NCBI RefSeq assembly: GCF_900187015.1
Contig: NZ_LT906479.1
Span: 5,084,001-5,148,000 of the forward strand
From: Serratia ficaria
GTDB taxonomy: Bacteria; Pseudomonadota; Gammaproteobacteria; Enterobacterales; Enterobacteriaceae
Direction: 5' to 3'
Length of the DNA stretch: 64,000 nt
The translations under genes were made by a program, and so were the position numbers. How positions within the stretch are numbered: the stretch's first letter is position 1; every line of letters starts with the position of its first letter. The notes beneath the pieces were generated by a model. That model made no database searches, was not told the origin of the DNA, and saw only the letters and a program-made list of their open reading frames with translations. Below, piece by piece: positions 50,036 through 60,577 of the stretch.

Positions 50036-51859
50036 TTACGCGTCTTTAGGACCGCGGCTGGCACGCTTACGATCGTTCTCCGTCAGGTGACGCTTGCGGA
50101 TACGGATCGAGGTTGGCGTCACTTCTACCAGTTCGTCGTCATCGATGAATTCCAGAGCTTGCTCCAGGGTCATTTTGATGGCGGGAACCAGGGTAGTCGC
50201 TTCGTCGGTACCGGAAGCACGCATGTTGGTCAGTTTCTTGCCGGTCAGGCAGTTCACGGTCAGGTCGTTGGAGCGTGAGTGAATACCGATGATCTGGCCT
50301 TCATACACTTCCGCGCCGTGGCCGAGGAACAGCTTGCCGCGATCTTGCAGACCGTACAGGGCGAACGCTACCGCTTTACCCTGACCGTTGGAGATCAGCA
50401 CGCCGTTCTGACGCTGGCCCACTTCACCCTGACGGACGTCGTCGTAGTGGCTGAAGGTGGAATACAGCAGACCGGTACCGGAAGTCATGGTCATGAATTC
50501 GTTACGGAAGCCGATCAAGCCGCGGCTTGGGATCACGTAGTCGAGACGCACGCGGCCCTTACCGTCCGGATCCATGTTTTTCAGGTCGGCTTTACGCTCA
50601 CCCATGGCCTGCATCACCGAGCCCTGATGCTGCTCTTCGATGTCCAGCGTCACGTTTTCGAACGGCTCTTGTTTGCGGCCGTCGATTTCACGGAAGATAA
50701 CTTTCGGGCGGGATACCGCCAGTTCGAAACCTTCACGACGCATGTTTTCGATCAGCACGGACAGGTGCAGCTCGCCACGGCCTGAAACGCGGAACGCGTC
50801 GGCATCTTCGGTTTCTTCAACGCGCAGCGCCACGTTGTGCACCAGTTCCTTGTTCAGACGCTCAAGGATTTGGCGAGAAGTCACGAATTTGCCTTCTTTA
50901 CCGCAGAACGGCGAGGTGTTGACGTTGAAGAACATGCTGACGGTAGGTTCATCAACGGACAACGCCGGCAGCGCTTCAACGGCGTTGGTGTCGCAGATGG
51001 TGTCGGAGATGTTCAGCTCGCCCAGACCGGTGATGGCGATGATGTCGCCAGCTTCGGCCAGAGAGGACTCGATACGCTCCAGACCCATGTGACCCAGCAC
51101 TTTGCCCACTTTACCGTTGCGAGTTTTACCTTCGCTGTCGATGATGGTGACCTGCTGGTTTGGCTTCACTTTACCGCGCTTGATGCGGCCGATGCCGATC
51201 ACGCCCAGGTAGTTGTTGTAGTCCAGCTGCGAGATCTGCATCTGGAATGGCGCTTCCAGCTCAACCTGCGGCGCGGACACGTGGTCGACGATCGCCTGAT
51301 ACAGCGGGGTCATGTCTTCCGCCATGTCGTTGTGGTCGTTGCCGGCGATGCCCATCAGTGCGGATGCATAGATGATTGGGAAATCGAGCTGCTCGTCGGT
51401 CGCGTCGAGGTTAACGAACAGGTCGAACACCTGATCGACAACCCAGTCAGGACGCGCGCCAGGACGGTCAACCTTGTTGATTACCACGATCGGCTTCAGA
51501 CCGTTGGCGAAGGCCTTCTTGGTCACGAAGCGGGTTTGCGGCATAGGGCCATCCATTGCATCCACAACCAGCAGCACCGAGTCGACCATTGACATCACAC
51601 GCTCTACCTCACCGCCGAAGTCGGCGTGTCCTGGGGTATCCACGATGTTGATGCGGTAGTCTTTCCAATTAATGGCGGTGTTTTTTGCGAGGATGGTAAT
51701 CCCACGCTCTTTCTCCAAATCGTTGGAGTCCATTACGCGTTCGGTGGCTTCTACACGCTCTCCGAAAGTACCGGATTGTTGCAGCAGCTTATCAACCAGG
51801 GTGGTTTTACCATGGTCAACGTGGGCAATAATGGCGATGTTACGCAAATTTTCGATCAC
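50036..51859 (-). CDS. typA: Ribosome-associated GTPase TypA/BipA
   Basis: TypA is an EF-G-like translational GTPase involved in 50S assembly at low temperature and stress adaptation. It is 607 aa, the E. coli length. GTPase motifs: G1 [14 protein letters not shown] near residue 12, G2 region [14 protein letters not shown]3 [12 protein letters not shown] and G4 [12 protein letters not shown] near 128. Domains II, III and V follow ([18 protein letters not shown] near 430) with the BipA-specific C-terminal domain ending RGPKDA. It is divergent from glnA, as in E. coli. Confidence 0.97.
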   Translation of the reverse strand: MIENLRNIAIIAHVDHGKTTLVDKLLQQSGTFGERVEATERVMDSNDLEKERGITILAKNTAINWKDYRINIVDTPGHADFGGEVERVMSMVDSVLLVVDAMDGPMPQTRFVTKKAFANGLKPIVVINKVDRPGARPDWVVDQVFDLFVNLDATDEQLDFPIIYASALMGIAGNDHNDMAEDMTPLYQAIVDHVSAPQVELEAPFQMQISQLDYNNYLGVIGIGRIKRGKVKPNQQVTIIDSEGKTRNGKVGKVLGHMGLERIESSLAEAGDIIAITGLGELNISDTICDTNAVEALPALSVDEPTVSMFFNVNTSPFCGKEGKFVTSRQILERLNKELVHNVALRVEETEDADAFRVSGRGELHLSVLIENMRREGFELAVSRPKVIFREIDGRKQEPFENVTLDIEEQHQGSVMQAMGERKADLKNMDPDGKGRVRLDYVIPSRGLIGFRNEFMTMTSGTGLLYSTFSHYDDVRQGEVGQRQNGVLISNGQGKAVAFALYGLQDRGKLFLGHGAEVYEGQIIGIHSRSNDLTVNCLTGKKLTNMRASGTDEATTLVPAIKMTLEQALEFIDDDELVEVTPTSIRIRKRHLTENDRKRASRGPKDA

Positions 51860-51965
51860 AGCTTTGCCTCAGGCATTAGAAATAGCGCGCTATTGTACAC
51901 GTATTAAGCGAGGTACTAAACAAGATCACAACCATCTCTTATAAACAACTGCGTACAGGTCAGTT

Positions 51966-51981
51966 TGTGATCCCTTTCACG
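51966..51981 (+). promoter_or_regulatory. CRP site upstream of glnA
   Basis: TGTGATCCCTTTCACG matches TGTGA-N6-TCACA at 9 of 10 conserved positions and lies in the place of the E. coli glnAp1 CRP site. The typA-glnA gap (51860-52230) holds this site, the NtrC sites and glnAp2. Confidence 0.75.
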
Positions 51982-52009
51982 GTGCAAAAAGTCGCCATCG
52001 ACGCACTTT

Positions 52010-52058
52010 TGCACCATTTCGGTGCCACCGCCCACTCAATTTGCACTGTTGTGGTGCA
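52010..52058 (+). promoter_or_regulatory. Two NtrC enhancer sites of glnA
   Basis: Site 1, TGCACCATTTCGGTGCC (52010-52026), and site 2, TGCACTGTTGTGGTGCA (52042-52058), fit the 17-bp dyad TGCACCA-N3-TGGTGCA. Their centres are 32 bases apart, three helical turns, so NtrC dimers would sit on the same DNA face. A further half-site (TGGTGCA) follows at 52071. Confidence 0.88.
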
Positions 52059-52132
52059 TTGCATCACTGATGGTGCATACTGGGTTTGTGCAAAACCCGC
52101 ACAGAAAGGCGATGAAAGCCCTTTTGAAAAGT

Positions 52133-52148
52133 TGGCACAGTTTTCGCT
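52133..52148 (+). promoter_or_regulatory. Sigma-54 promoter glnAp2
   Basis: TTGGCACAGTTTTCGCTTT, with -24 TGGCAC (52133-52138) and -12 TCGCT (52144-52148), is nearly identical to E. coli glnAp2. It is about 75-100 bases downstream of the NtrC sites and 83 bases upstream of the glnA ATG. Confidence 0.88.
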
Positions 52149-52230
52149 TTAGTCTTTTCAAGGCGAAAAAAAGCCAGTTCCACAGATTCGTTCCACGACG
52201 ACGACAATGATAAATCCGGGAGAGTTAAGT

Positions 52231-53640
52231 ATGTCCGCTGAACACGTTTTGACGATGCTGAATGAGCATGAAGTGAAATTCGTAGACCTGCGTTTCACTG
52301 ACACCAAGGGTAAGGAACAACACGTCACCATCCCTGCTCATCAGGTGAACGCCGACTTCTTCGAAGAAGGCAAAATGTTTGACGGCTCCTCGATCGGCGG
52401 TTGGAAGGGCATCAACGAATCTGACATGGTGCTGATGCCGGACGCCAGCACGGCGGTACTGGATCCGTTCTTCGAAGAATCCACCCTGATCATCCGCTGC
52501 GACATTCTCGAGCCGGGCACCATGCAGGGCTACGACCGCGACCCGCGCTCCATCTCCAAGCGTGCGGAAGACTTCCTGCGCTCTTCCGGCATCGCGGATA
52601 CCGTGCTGTTCGGGCCGGAGCCAGAATTCTTCCTGTTCGATGACATTCGTTTCGGCAGCAGCATCCGCGGTTCCCACGTGGCCATCGACGATATCGAAGG
52701 CGCATGGAACTCCGGCACCACCTACGACGGCGGCAACAAAGGCCACCGCCCGGCGGTGAAAGGCGGTTACTTCCCGGTTCCTCCGGTCGACTCTTCGCAG
52801 GACATCCGTTCCACCATGTGTCTGACCATGGAAGAAATGGGTCTGGTGGTTGAAGCGCACCACCACGAAGTGGCCACCGCAGGTCAGAACGAAGTGGCTA
52901 CCCGCTTCAATACCATGACCAAAAAAGCCGACGAAATCCAGATCTACAAATACGTGGTGCACAACGTGGCGCACGCCTTCGGCAAAACCGCGACCTTCAT
53001 GCCGAAGCCAATGTTCGGCGACAACGGTTCCGGCATGCACTGCCACATGTCGCTGTCCAAGAACGGCACCAACCTGTTCGCCGGCGACAAATACGGCGGC
53101 CTGTCTGAAACCGCCCTGTTCTACATCGGCGGCATCATCAAGCACGCCAAAGCGATCAACGCCCTGTCCAACCCGACCACCAACTCCTACAAGCGTCTGG
53201 TCCCGGGCTACGAAGCGCCGGTGATGCTGGCTTACTCAGCGCGTAACCGCTCCGCCTCCATCCGTATTCCGGTGGTCGCCAGCCCGAAAGCGCGCCGTAT
53301 CGAAGCCCGCTTCCCGGATCCGGCGGCCAACCCATACCTGTGCTTCGCCGCACTGCTGATGGCCGGCCTGGACGGCATCATCAACAAGATCCACCCTGGC
53401 GACGCGATGGACAAAAACCTGTATGACCTGCCGCCGGAAGAAGAAGCCGAGATCCCAAAAGTGGCGGGCTCGCTGGATGAAGCCATGGCCGCACTGAACG
53501 AAGACCGCGAGTTCCTGACCCGCGGCGGCGTGTTCACCGACGATGCGATCGATGCTTACATCGAACTGCGCAAAGAAGAAATGGACCGCGTGCGCATGAC
53601 GCCACACCCGGTTGAGTTCGAACTGTACTACAGCGTTTAA
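52231..53640 (+). CDS. glnA: Glutamine synthetase type I
   Basis: GlnA makes glutamine from glutamate, ammonia and ATP as a cytosolic dodecamer. Starting at ATG 52231 ([20 protein letters not shown]), with GGGAGAG upstream, gives 469 aa, the E. coli length; eight upstream codons are open but not conserved. Motifs: beta-grasp FDGSSIGGW near residue 50, metal/ATP-binding [18 protein letters not shown] near 210, [18 protein letters not shown] [10 protein letters not shown] near 263, and the adenylylation tyrosine in [10 protein letters not shown] near 397. Its promoter region carries CRP, NtrC and sigma-54 elements. Confidence 0.98.
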   Translation: MSAEHVLTMLNEHEVKFVDLRFTDTKGKEQHVTIPAHQVNADFFEEGKMFDGSSIGGWKGINESDMVLMPDASTAVLDPFFEESTLIIRCDILEPGTMQGYDRDPRSISKRAEDFLRSSGIADTVLFGPEPEFFLFDDIRFGSSIRGSHVAIDDIEGAWNSGTTYDGGNKGHRPAVKGGYFPVPPVDSSQDIRSTMCLTMEEMGLVVEAHHHEVATAGQNEVATRFNTMTKKADEIQIYKYVVHNVAHAFGKTATFMPKPMFGDNGSGMHCHMSLSKNGTNLFAGDKYGGLSETALFYIGGIIKHAKAINALSNPTTNSYKRLVPGYEAPVMLAYSARNRSASIRIPVVASPKARRIEARFPDPAANPYLCFAALLMAGLDGIINKIHPGDAMDKNLYDLPPEEEAEIPKVAGSLDEAMAALNEDREFLTRGGVFTDDAIDAYIELRKEEMDRVRMTPHPVEFELYYSV

Positions 53641-53712
53641 GCCAGACCGCGCCGTCTGCGGGCGGCGCCCAAATTTTAGTTGTCGTTTTTTTGTTGCCGT
53701 GGAAACTTTCAG

Positions 53713-53735
53713 CCCATCTTCGGATGGGTTTTTTT
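53713..53735 (+). terminator. Terminator between glnA and glnL
   Basis: CCCATC-TTCG-GATGGG followed by seven Ts, 72 bases after glnA. In E. coli a similar element limits read-through so that glnL and glnG are made at low level. Confidence 0.9.
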
Positions 53736-53797
53736 CTCCACCGTATTTTCTGCAAAACTATTCCGTACCGCGCCCTTCGGGGATGGAGTAGGATAGA

Positions 53798-53814
53798 CGC
53801 ACTAAAAAGGTGCA
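53798..53814 (+). promoter_or_regulatory. NtrC site at the glnL promoter
   Basis: CGCACTAAAAAGGTGCA fits the NtrC dyad with two mismatches and lies 12 bases before the glnL ATG. The E. coli glnL operator is at the same position and represses glnLG. Confidence 0.75.
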
Positions 53815-53826
53815 GGAGTCTGCTGT

Positions 53827-54876
53827 ATGGCAACTGGCAAGCTGCCCGACGCAGGGCAGATCCTCAATTCTCTCATCAACAGCATTCTGCTGTTGGATGA
53901 CTCTCTGGCGGTTCATTACGCCAACCCGGCGGCACAACAGCTGCTGGCGCAAAGTTCCCGTAAACTTTTCGGTACGCCGCTGCCCGATTTGCTCGGCTAT
54001 TTTTCGCTGAACGTCGATTTGATGCGTGAGAGCCTCCACGCCGGCCAGGGCTTCACCGACAACGAAGTGACTCTGGTGGTCGACGGACGCGCGCATATCC
54101 TCTCCCTGACCGCTCAGGCGCTGCCTGAGGGCTATATCCTGGTCGAGCTGGCGCCGATGGACAACCAACGCCGCCTGAGCCAGGAACAGCTGCAGCATGC
54201 GCAACAGGTGGCCGCCCGCGATCTGGTGCGCGGTCTGGCTCACGAGATCAAAAACCCGCTGGGCGGCCTGCGCGGCGCGGCGCAGCTGCTGGCCAAGGCG
54301 CTGCCCGATCCGGCGCTGACCGAATACACCAAGGTGATCATCGAACAGGCCGATCGCCTGCGCAACCTGGTCGACCGCCTGCTGGGGCCTCAGCGGCCGG
54401 GCCAGCACATCACCCAGAGCATTCACCAGGTGGCGGAGCGCGTTTGCCAGCTGGTGTCGCTGGAGAAACCGGATAACGTCACCCTGGTGCGCGACTATGA
54501 TCCGAGCCTGCCGGAAATGGCCCATGACCCGGACCAGATCGAGCAGGTGCTGCTGAACATCACCCGCAATGCGCTGCAGGCGCTGGGCGAAGCCGGCGGC
54601 ACCATTACGCTGCGCACCCGCACCGCGTTCCAAATCACCCTGCACGGCACCCGTTATCGGCTGGCGGCGCGCATCGATATCGAAGATGACGGCCCCGGCG
54701 TACCGGCGCAGCTGCAGGATACCCTGTTCTACCCGATGGTCAGCGGCCGTGAAGGCGGCACCGGCCTGGGGTTATCCATCGCCCGCAATCTGATCGATCA
54801 GCATTGCGGAAAAATTGAATTCAACAGTTGGCCAGGCCATACCGAGTTTTCGGTCTACCTGCCCATTCGTCAGTGA
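53827..54876 (+). CDS. glnL: Nitrogen sensor histidine kinase NtrB
   Basis: NtrB (GlnL) phosphorylates NtrC when nitrogen is limiting and, with PII protein, dephosphorylates it when nitrogen is ample. It is 349 aa, the E. coli length, and soluble. A PAS domain (residues 15-110, [20 protein letters not shown]) precedes the dimerisation/phosphoacceptor helix [20 protein letters not shown] with His139. The HATPase domain has [13 protein letters not shown] and [20 protein letters not shown] near 310. It lies 8 bp before glnG. Confidence 0.97.
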   Translation: MATGKLPDAGQILNSLINSILLLDDSLAVHYANPAAQQLLAQSSRKLFGTPLPDLLGYFSLNVDLMRESLHAGQGFTDNEVTLVVDGRAHILSLTAQALPEGYILVELAPMDNQRRLSQEQLQHAQQVAARDLVRGLAHEIKNPLGGLRGAAQLLAKALPDPALTEYTKVIIEQADRLRNLVDRLLGPQRPGQHITQSIHQVAERVCQLVSLEKPDNVTLVRDYDPSLPEMAHDPDQIEQVLLNITRNALQALGEAGGTITLRTRTAFQITLHGTRYRLAARIDIEDDGPGVPAQLQDTLFYPMVSGREGGTGLGLSIARNLIDQHCGKIEFNSWPGHTEFSVYLPIRQ

Positions 54877-54884
54877 GGTTTGCT

Positions 54885-56297
<1,413 letters not shown>

Positions 56298-56410
56298 GTG
56301 GCGGCGCCGATGATAAAAAACGCAATCCGGCGCACAAAAAATCGACGGCGCCAGGCTTTACAGCCCGTGCGGGCGCAGTATGATCGGGTCGCACACTCTG
56401 GAGGCTGACG

Positions 56411-56533
56411 ATGCTGGATTCATTCATCGCATTCATTTCCCAAGGCGCGGAACTGGGTTCCGCCGCCGGCCACACCCCGCAGGCGGCCGTTGCCGCGCTG
56501 CTGTGCGCCGCGCTGCTTAACTTCTTCAGCTAA
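56411..56533 (+). CDS. yshB: Small membrane protein YshB
   Basis: A 40-aa ORF between glnG and hemN with a strong Shine-Dalgarno sequence (GGAGG, 8 bases before the ATG). It starts MLDSFIAFISQGAE and ends with HTPQAAVAALLCAALLNFFS. The pattern HTPQ-AVAA-LCAA-FS matches E. coli YshB (36 aa) at the same genomic position. It is hydrophobic and likely to span the inner membrane once. In Salmonella, YshB has been linked to intracellular replication; the molecular role is not known. It is followed immediately by a terminator. Confidence 0.88.
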   Translation: MLDSFIAFISQGAELGSAAGHTPQAAVAALLCAALLNFFS

Positions 56534-56562
56534 AAAAACAGCCGCATCAGCGGCTGTTTTTT
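56534..56562. terminator. Bidirectional terminator between yshB and hemN
   Basis: ACAGCCGC-ATCA-GCGGCTGT with an A-run on the left and TTTTTT on the right, directly after the yshB stop and six bases before the hemN end. Confidence 0.92.
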
Positions 56563-56567
56563 CATCG

Positions 56568-57941
56568 TCAAATCACCCGGGAAAATTGTTGATTGCGCGC
56601 CTGCTGGCGCAGGTAGATATCGAAGCACATGCAAATGTTGCGGATCAGCAATCGGCCGCGCGGCGTCACGCGAATGCCTGTTGCATCACGCTCCACCAGC
56701 CCATCGAGCTCAAACGGCGCCAGCAGTTGCAGATCCTCGGCAAAATAAGCGGCGAAGTCGACGCCGTATTGCCGCTCGACAGCCTGATAATCCAGCCCGA
56801 AGTTGCAGATCAGCGTTTTGATCACATCGCGCCGCAGACAATCGTCTTCCGTCATCGCCAGGCCGCGCCACAGCGCGTGGCCCTGCGCCTCTACGCTGCC
56901 GTAGTAGCTCTTCAGCTCTTTCTGGTTCTGCGCATAGCTGTCGCCGAGCATGCTGATGGCGGAAACGCCCAGCCCCAGCAGATCGCTGTCGCCCTGGGTG
57001 GTGTACCCCTGGAAATTGCGGTGCAGCTTGCCTTCGCGCTGGGCGATCGCCAGCTCGTCGTCCGGGCGCGCAAAGTGGTCCATGCCGATAAACCGGTAGC
57101 CGGCGCCGGTCAGGAACGCGATGCTCTGCTGCAGGATATCCAGCTTCTGCCGGGCGCTGGGCAGATCGGCATCCTTGATTTTGCGCTGGGCGGCGAACAG
57201 GCTCGGCAAATGCGCATAATTGAACACGCTGAGACGATCCGGCGCCAGCTCCGCCACCCGTTGCAGCGTGAAGGCGAAGCTTTCCGGCGTTTGCTTCGGC
57301 AGGCCGTAGATCAGATCGATATTGGTCGAACGGAAACCGAGCGCCTTGGCGCGGGCGATCAGGGCAAAAATGAAATCTTCATCCTGCTCGCGGTTGACCA
57401 GCTGCTGTACCTGTTTGTTGAAATCCTGCACGCCCATGCTCAGACGATTAAAGCCCTCGCTGCGCAAGTGATCGAGCACGTCCAGCTCAATCTCGCGCGG
57501 ATCCACTTCAATCGACATTTCCGCGTCGGGCAGAAAGTCAAAATGCTGGCGCAACAACGCCACCAGCCGGCTGATTTGCGCTTTGGTCAGGTAGGTCGGC
57601 GTGCCGCCGCCCCAGTGCATCTGCCCCACCTGGCGGCCGGCAAACAGCGGCGCGCGCTGGGCTATCTCATGCGCCAGCATCTGCAGATATTCATCAGCCT
57701 TGTGCGTCTGGCGAGTCACCAGCTTGTTGCAGCCGCAGAAATAGCACAGCTTATGGCAAAACGGGATATGCACGTACAGCGACAGCGGACGATCGGGGTA
57801 ACGCACCGCGGCGCGTTGAAACGCCGCTTCGTCGTAGTGCTGGTTAAACTCCAGCGCCGTGGGGTACGAGGTGTAACGCGGCCCCGAATAGTTATATTTT
57901 TGGATCAGGGCCAAATCCCAGACGATTGCCTGCTCTGACAT
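56568..57941 (-). CDS. hemN: Oxygen-independent coproporphyrinogen III oxidase HemN
   Basis: HemN is a radical-SAM enzyme that decarboxylates coproporphyrinogen III in anaerobic heme synthesis. Starting at ATG 57941 (MSEQAIVWDLALIQKYN), with GGAG eight bases upstream, gives 457 aa, the E. coli length; seven upstream codons to 57962 are open. The 4Fe-4S motif is HIPFCHKLCYFCGCNKLVTR (CxxxCxxC at about residues 62-69). SAM/substrate motifs include GGGTPTYLTKAQISRLVALL and NIDLIYGLPKQTPESFAFTL, and the C-terminus RNICMCFDIYLRQQARNQQF is intact. It is the last gene of yihI-small ORF-hemN. Confidence 0.97.
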   Translation of the reverse strand: MSEQAIVWDLALIQKYNYSGPRYTSYPTALEFNQHYDEAAFQRAAVRYPDRPLSLYVHIPFCHKLCYFCGCNKLVTRQTHKADEYLQMLAHEIAQRAPLFAGRQVGQMHWGGGTPTYLTKAQISRLVALLRQHFDFLPDAEMSIEVDPREIELDVLDHLRSEGFNRLSMGVQDFNKQVQQLVNREQDEDFIFALIARAKALGFRSTNIDLIYGLPKQTPESFAFTLQRVAELAPDRLSVFNYAHLPSLFAAQRKIKDADLPSARQKLDILQQSIAFLTGAGYRFIGMDHFARPDDELAIAQREGKLHRNFQGYTTQGDSDLLGLGVSAISMLGDSYAQNQKELKSYYGSVEAQGHALWRGLAMTEDDCLRRDVIKTLICNFGLDYQAVERQYGVDFAAYFAEDLQLLAPFELDGLVERDATGIRVTPRGRLLIRNICMCFDIYLRQQARNQQFSRVI

Positions 57942-57946
57942 GCTGC

Positions 57947-58120
57947 TCACTCCTTCCGACATTTTTTTCTACCGGGCCGGGAAATGGGCAGTTGTCTACG
58001 CTGTCTGGCCGCGGAAGCGCTGCGAAAACGCGCTTTGCGCTTAGACAGCCGCCACAGTTTACCGAATAACCACAGCAGATAACACATCAAGAGTAGGGCT
58101 ATTGTCGGGATCGGCCACAT
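57947..58120 (-). CDS. Putative 57-aa basic single-span membrane protein, unrecognised
   Basis: A short ORF that fills the yihI-hemN gap exactly: its ATG (58120) is six bases after the yihI stop and its TGA ends five bases before the hemN ATG. The stop lies in the hemN Shine-Dalgarno region. The product starts MWPIPTIALLLMCYLLWLFG, one hydrophobic segment of about 18 residues, followed by a strongly basic tail of about 35 residues (KLWRLSKRKARFR, QRRQLP, RPGRKKCRKE). I see no Shine-Dalgarno sequence, so translation would depend on coupling to yihI. I do not recognise the family; a short relative of the DUF2489 proteins found next to yihI in some other genera is a guess. Confidence 0.5.
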   Translation of the reverse strand: MWPIPTIALLLMCYLLWLFGKLWRLSKRKARFRSASAARQRRQLPISRPGRKKCRKE

Positions 58121-58126
58121 GACGCG

Positions 58127-58675
58127 TTAAAATACGTCTTTCGGGTTACCGCCTTTCAGCAGCTTCAGGATGTCCTCCTGTTTTTCTTCTTCTTCGTCGT
58201 CTTCGTCTTCGCCCAGCTCGATGCCCAACAGCTCCATCAGTACATCGATGCGGTCCAGCGTCTGATCGACATAGGCCTGCTCTTCGGCATTCAGCGTTTC
58301 GCCGTCGTCGATGCGATCCAGCAATGCATCCAGGCGTTCGTCATTTTCCAGCTTCGCCAGCTCTTCTTCCGGCGACAGGCGCGGTTTGGCCTCGGCCTTC
58401 GGTTTCGGCTGCGGCTTGGCTTTCGCCTTGGCATCAACCACCAGCGCTACCGGCACCTTGCTGCCGATGCGCGGATCTTTGGCCTGTGCGGCTGATTTGT
58501 TTTTCTGGCTGTCGGATTCAACCTGGGTGCGGGAGCCGGAAGCATGACCGCGGCGCTTTTTCAGACGCTTGCGCTCGCGGGCTTCCTGATCGAGCTCCAC
58601 ACGGCTTTTCTTTTTCGTTTTCGGCTTCGCCGCGCTGCTGCGAGGCGCGCGAGGTGCTTTTGATGGCTGGTTCAT
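58127..58675 (-). CDS. yihI: YihI, GTPase-activating protein for Der
   Basis: YihI stimulates the GTPase activity of Der (EngA) and so modulates 50S ribosome assembly. It is 182 aa; E. coli has 169. The N-terminal half is basic and disordered ([33 protein letters not shown]). The C-terminal half is acidic: [20 protein letters not shown] and [20 protein letters not shown], ending GNPKDVF. The middle contains a Lys-Pro-Ala repeat ([16 protein letters not shown]) that explains the extra length. It is transcribed leftward, after csrC. Confidence 0.93.
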   Translation of the reverse strand: MNQPSKAPRAPRSSAAKPKTKKKSRVELDQEARERKRLKKRRGHASGSRTQVESDSQKNKSAAQAKDPRIGSKVPVALVVDAKAKAKPQPKPKAEAKPRLSPEEELAKLENDERLDALLDRIDDGETLNAEEQAYVDQTLDRIDVLMELLGIELGEDEDDEEEEKQEDILKLLKGGNPKDVF

Positions 58676-58740
58676 GGCTTACGCTCTTAGGTATGTAGAT
58701 TCAGTATAGAATTGCGGCGGAATCTAGCAGAAAGCAGACA

Positions 58741-59118
58741 AAGAAAAAAGGCGGCAGGTTAAACCTGCCGCCTATTTCGCACCTTCTTGCGAAGGTTATT
58801 TCTGCTACGCGCTCCATGCGCACACGCAACATCCCGGTTTTTCCCTCTGCTATAACCGCATTCCCTGCCACTACGTCCTTCATCCTGAAAGGAAAATCCT
58901 CCATGGCGCAATCCGTTCGCATCCGCTCTTCCTGAGCGCGCATCCTGCGGGCGTCCTCACTGCAATAACTTCACCATCCCTGTGCCATTTCGCGCATTCA
59001 GGTGCGAAAGGGGTCAATTCCTTCTGTACTCATCCTGGCACTCATTGCACGTCCGGTGCGTTCCCTGAGATTTTTCATCCGTCCCGGATGTTCCCTAATC
59101 CTGCGCAACCCTGCGTTA
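58741..59118 (-). ncRNA. csrC: CsrC-type regulatory RNA that sequesters CsrA
   Basis: The minus strand between yihI and yihA is the csrC locus of E. coli. It ends in a strong terminator (AGGCGGCAGGTT / AACCTGCCGCCT, then TTTTTTCTTTG) very like that of E. coli csrC. About 22 GGA triplets occur in some 380 bases, many as AGGA, GGGA or CAGGATG (three copies), the CsrA-binding core. There is no convincing ORF. The 3' end is set by the terminator; the 5' end is estimated from a candidate promoter. The whole yihI-yihA gap (58676-59410) is explained by this RNA and the yihA promoter. Confidence 0.8.
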
Positions 59119-59124
59119 ACCGCT

Positions 59125-59152
59125 ACTTTACGTTATTGCCCCGGCGGCTCAA
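59125..59152 (-). promoter_or_regulatory. Candidate csrC promoter
   Basis: On the minus strand TTGAGC (59152-59147), a 16-base spacer and TAAAGT (59130-59125) lie just upstream of the first GGA motifs. The match is moderate. I did not find a clear UvrY-type inverted repeat upstream. Confidence 0.45.
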
Positions 59153-59410
59153 GGTACTTACCGCCGTTTACCGCGCCGCTGGTGCGCAACGGAAAATTAA
59201 TTGTTTGTTTTTTAACGAAAAGAATAAAAACCACTTTCGAATAAAGCGACATTACCCTCGATTCGAATGGCAAATGTCTCACAGGCTTCGCCCGGCATAA
59301 CTGCCACTCCCTGCTGGCCAGCCGCTTAAAAACAGAGAAACACACCATTTTTACCGCTGATGCAGTTATAATCGCCAACCAGTTAGCCATCCTCACGGAG
59401 ACGAAAAATT

Positions 59411-60058
59411 TTGACCAGCAAGAATTACAATTATCATGTGACCCACTTCGTCACCAGTGCGCCCGATATTCGCCATCTGCCGGGGGATGAAGGTATTGAA
59501 GTCGCGTTCGCCGGCCGCTCCAACGCCGGCAAGTCCAGCGCGTTAAATACCCTGACCAACCAAAAAAGCCTGGCGCGAACCAGTAAAACGCCGGGACGTA
59601 CCCAGCTGATCAACCTGTTCGAAGTGGAAGAAGGCATTCGCCTGGTCGACCTGCCGGGCTATGGCTATGCCGAAGTGCCGGAAGAGATGAAGCGCAAATG
59701 GCAGCGCGCGCTGGGTGAATACCTGCAAATGCGCAACTGCCTGAAAGGCCTGGTGGTGCTGATGGATATTCGTCACCCGCTGAAAGATCTCGACCAGCAG
59801 ATGATCCAGTGGGCGGTCGACGTCGGCACCCCGGTGCTGGTGTTGCTGACCAAGGCCGACAAGCTGGCCTCGGGCGCGCGCAAGGCGCAGCTCAACATGG
59901 TGCGGGAAGCGGTGCTGCCGTTTATGGGCGATATTCAGGTTGAAGCCTTCTCTTCACCGAAAAAAATCGGCGTCGACAAGCTGAGCCAGAAGCTGAATAC
60001 CTGGTTCAATGAGATCCCGCCGGAAGTGCTGCCGGAAGAAGACGCCGACGGCGAGTAA
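59411..60058 (+). CDS. yihA: Ribosome-biogenesis GTPase YihA/EngB
   Basis: EngB (YsxC, YihA) is an essential small GTPase for 50S subunit assembly. It is 215 aa with a TTG start ([20 protein letters not shown]) preceded by GGAG. G motifs: G1 [19 protein letters not shown] near residue 32, G2 SKTPGRTQ, G3 [12 protein letters not shown]4 [11 protein letters not shown] near 150 and G5 [15 protein letters not shown] at 59367-59372 is the likely -10, although its -35 is weak. It converges on Spot 42 and polA and ends in a terminator. Confidence 0.97.
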   Translation: MTSKNYNYHVTHFVTSAPDIRHLPGDEGIEVAFAGRSNAGKSSALNTLTNQKSLARTSKTPGRTQLINLFEVEEGIRLVDLPGYGYAEVPEEMKRKWQRALGEYLQMRNCLKGLVVLMDIRHPLKDLDQQMIQWAVDVGTPVLVLLTKADKLASGARKAQLNMVREAVLPFMGDIQVEAFSSPKKIGVDKLSQKLNTWFNEIPPEVLPEEDADGE

Positions 60059-60081
60059 AATCGTCCGGCACGTCGTCAGAG

Positions 60082-60108
60082 CCGATGCGGTAACGCATCG
60101 GTTTTTTT
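60082..60108 (+). terminator. Terminator after yihA
   Basis: CCGATGCG-GTAA-CGCATCGG followed by seven Ts, 23 bases after the yihA stop. The next 185 bases before Spot 42 show nothing convincing. Confidence 0.93.
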
Positions 60109-60294
60109 ATGCGCGTCTTTCGGCGATAACCGCGCTTTTTTGTTATCTAATTACAATTCTGACAAAAAGCCATCATAAAAACTTATCGGATAAATTGAAC
60201 TCCCTGCCCGGATATCGGGGCTGGCGAGCTGGCGGGGCGATGGAAAAAGCGGCGGGCGAGATAGGGAAAACTTATGGTTTTTCGCTGTTTTTAC

Positions 60295-60404
60295 AATAAA
60301 AAACGCCCCAGTCAATACTGACTGGGGCGGCTAAATATTCAGCCAAATCCGATTACGTGAAGTAAAAGGTCTGAAAGATAGAACATCTTACCTCTGTACC
60401 CTAC
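60295..60404 (-). ncRNA. spf: Spot 42 RNA
   Basis: A 110-base RNA on the minus strand, nearly identical to E. coli Spot 42 (109 nt). It starts GTAGGGTACAGAGGTAAGAT, contains TCACGTAATCGGATTTGGCT and ends in the GCCCCAGTCA / TGACTGGGGC terminator with TTTTTTATT. Spot 42 is an Hfq-dependent sRNA that represses galK and other catabolic genes and is itself repressed by CRP-cAMP. TAGAGT lies seven bases upstream of the start as the -10. It sits between yihA and polA as in E. coli; the 170 bases between it and polA hold its promoter and nothing else I can name. Confidence 0.96.
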
Positions 60405-60577
60405 GCCTGTAACTCTACCTCATTTTTTCGCAGGGCAAAAGAATTTTTTGTAGTTTACTTACACAATTTAACGCTCAAGAATGGCGAAGTTGCGGAAACA
60501 ATCGCCGCATCTTGTAGCTTAATTACGAAAAGTGCTTAGGTTATCGCCAGTTAGCGCATCTGGCGATAACCGGGCGA

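Noticed and set aside
51967..52210. Short ORFs of about 60 codons in the typA-glnA gap
   Set aside because: They coincide with the CRP, NtrC and sigma-54 sites and have no Shine-Dalgarno sequence or motifs.
58701..58943. An 80-codon minus-strand frame inside the csrC region
   Set aside because: It runs through the csrC terminator and GGA motifs and has no protein-like features; the region is better explained as an RNA gene.
59002..59300. Two plus-strand frames of 70-80 codons before yihA
   Set aside because: They lie antisense to csrC and in its promoter, with no Shine-Dalgarno sequence and no conserved motif.
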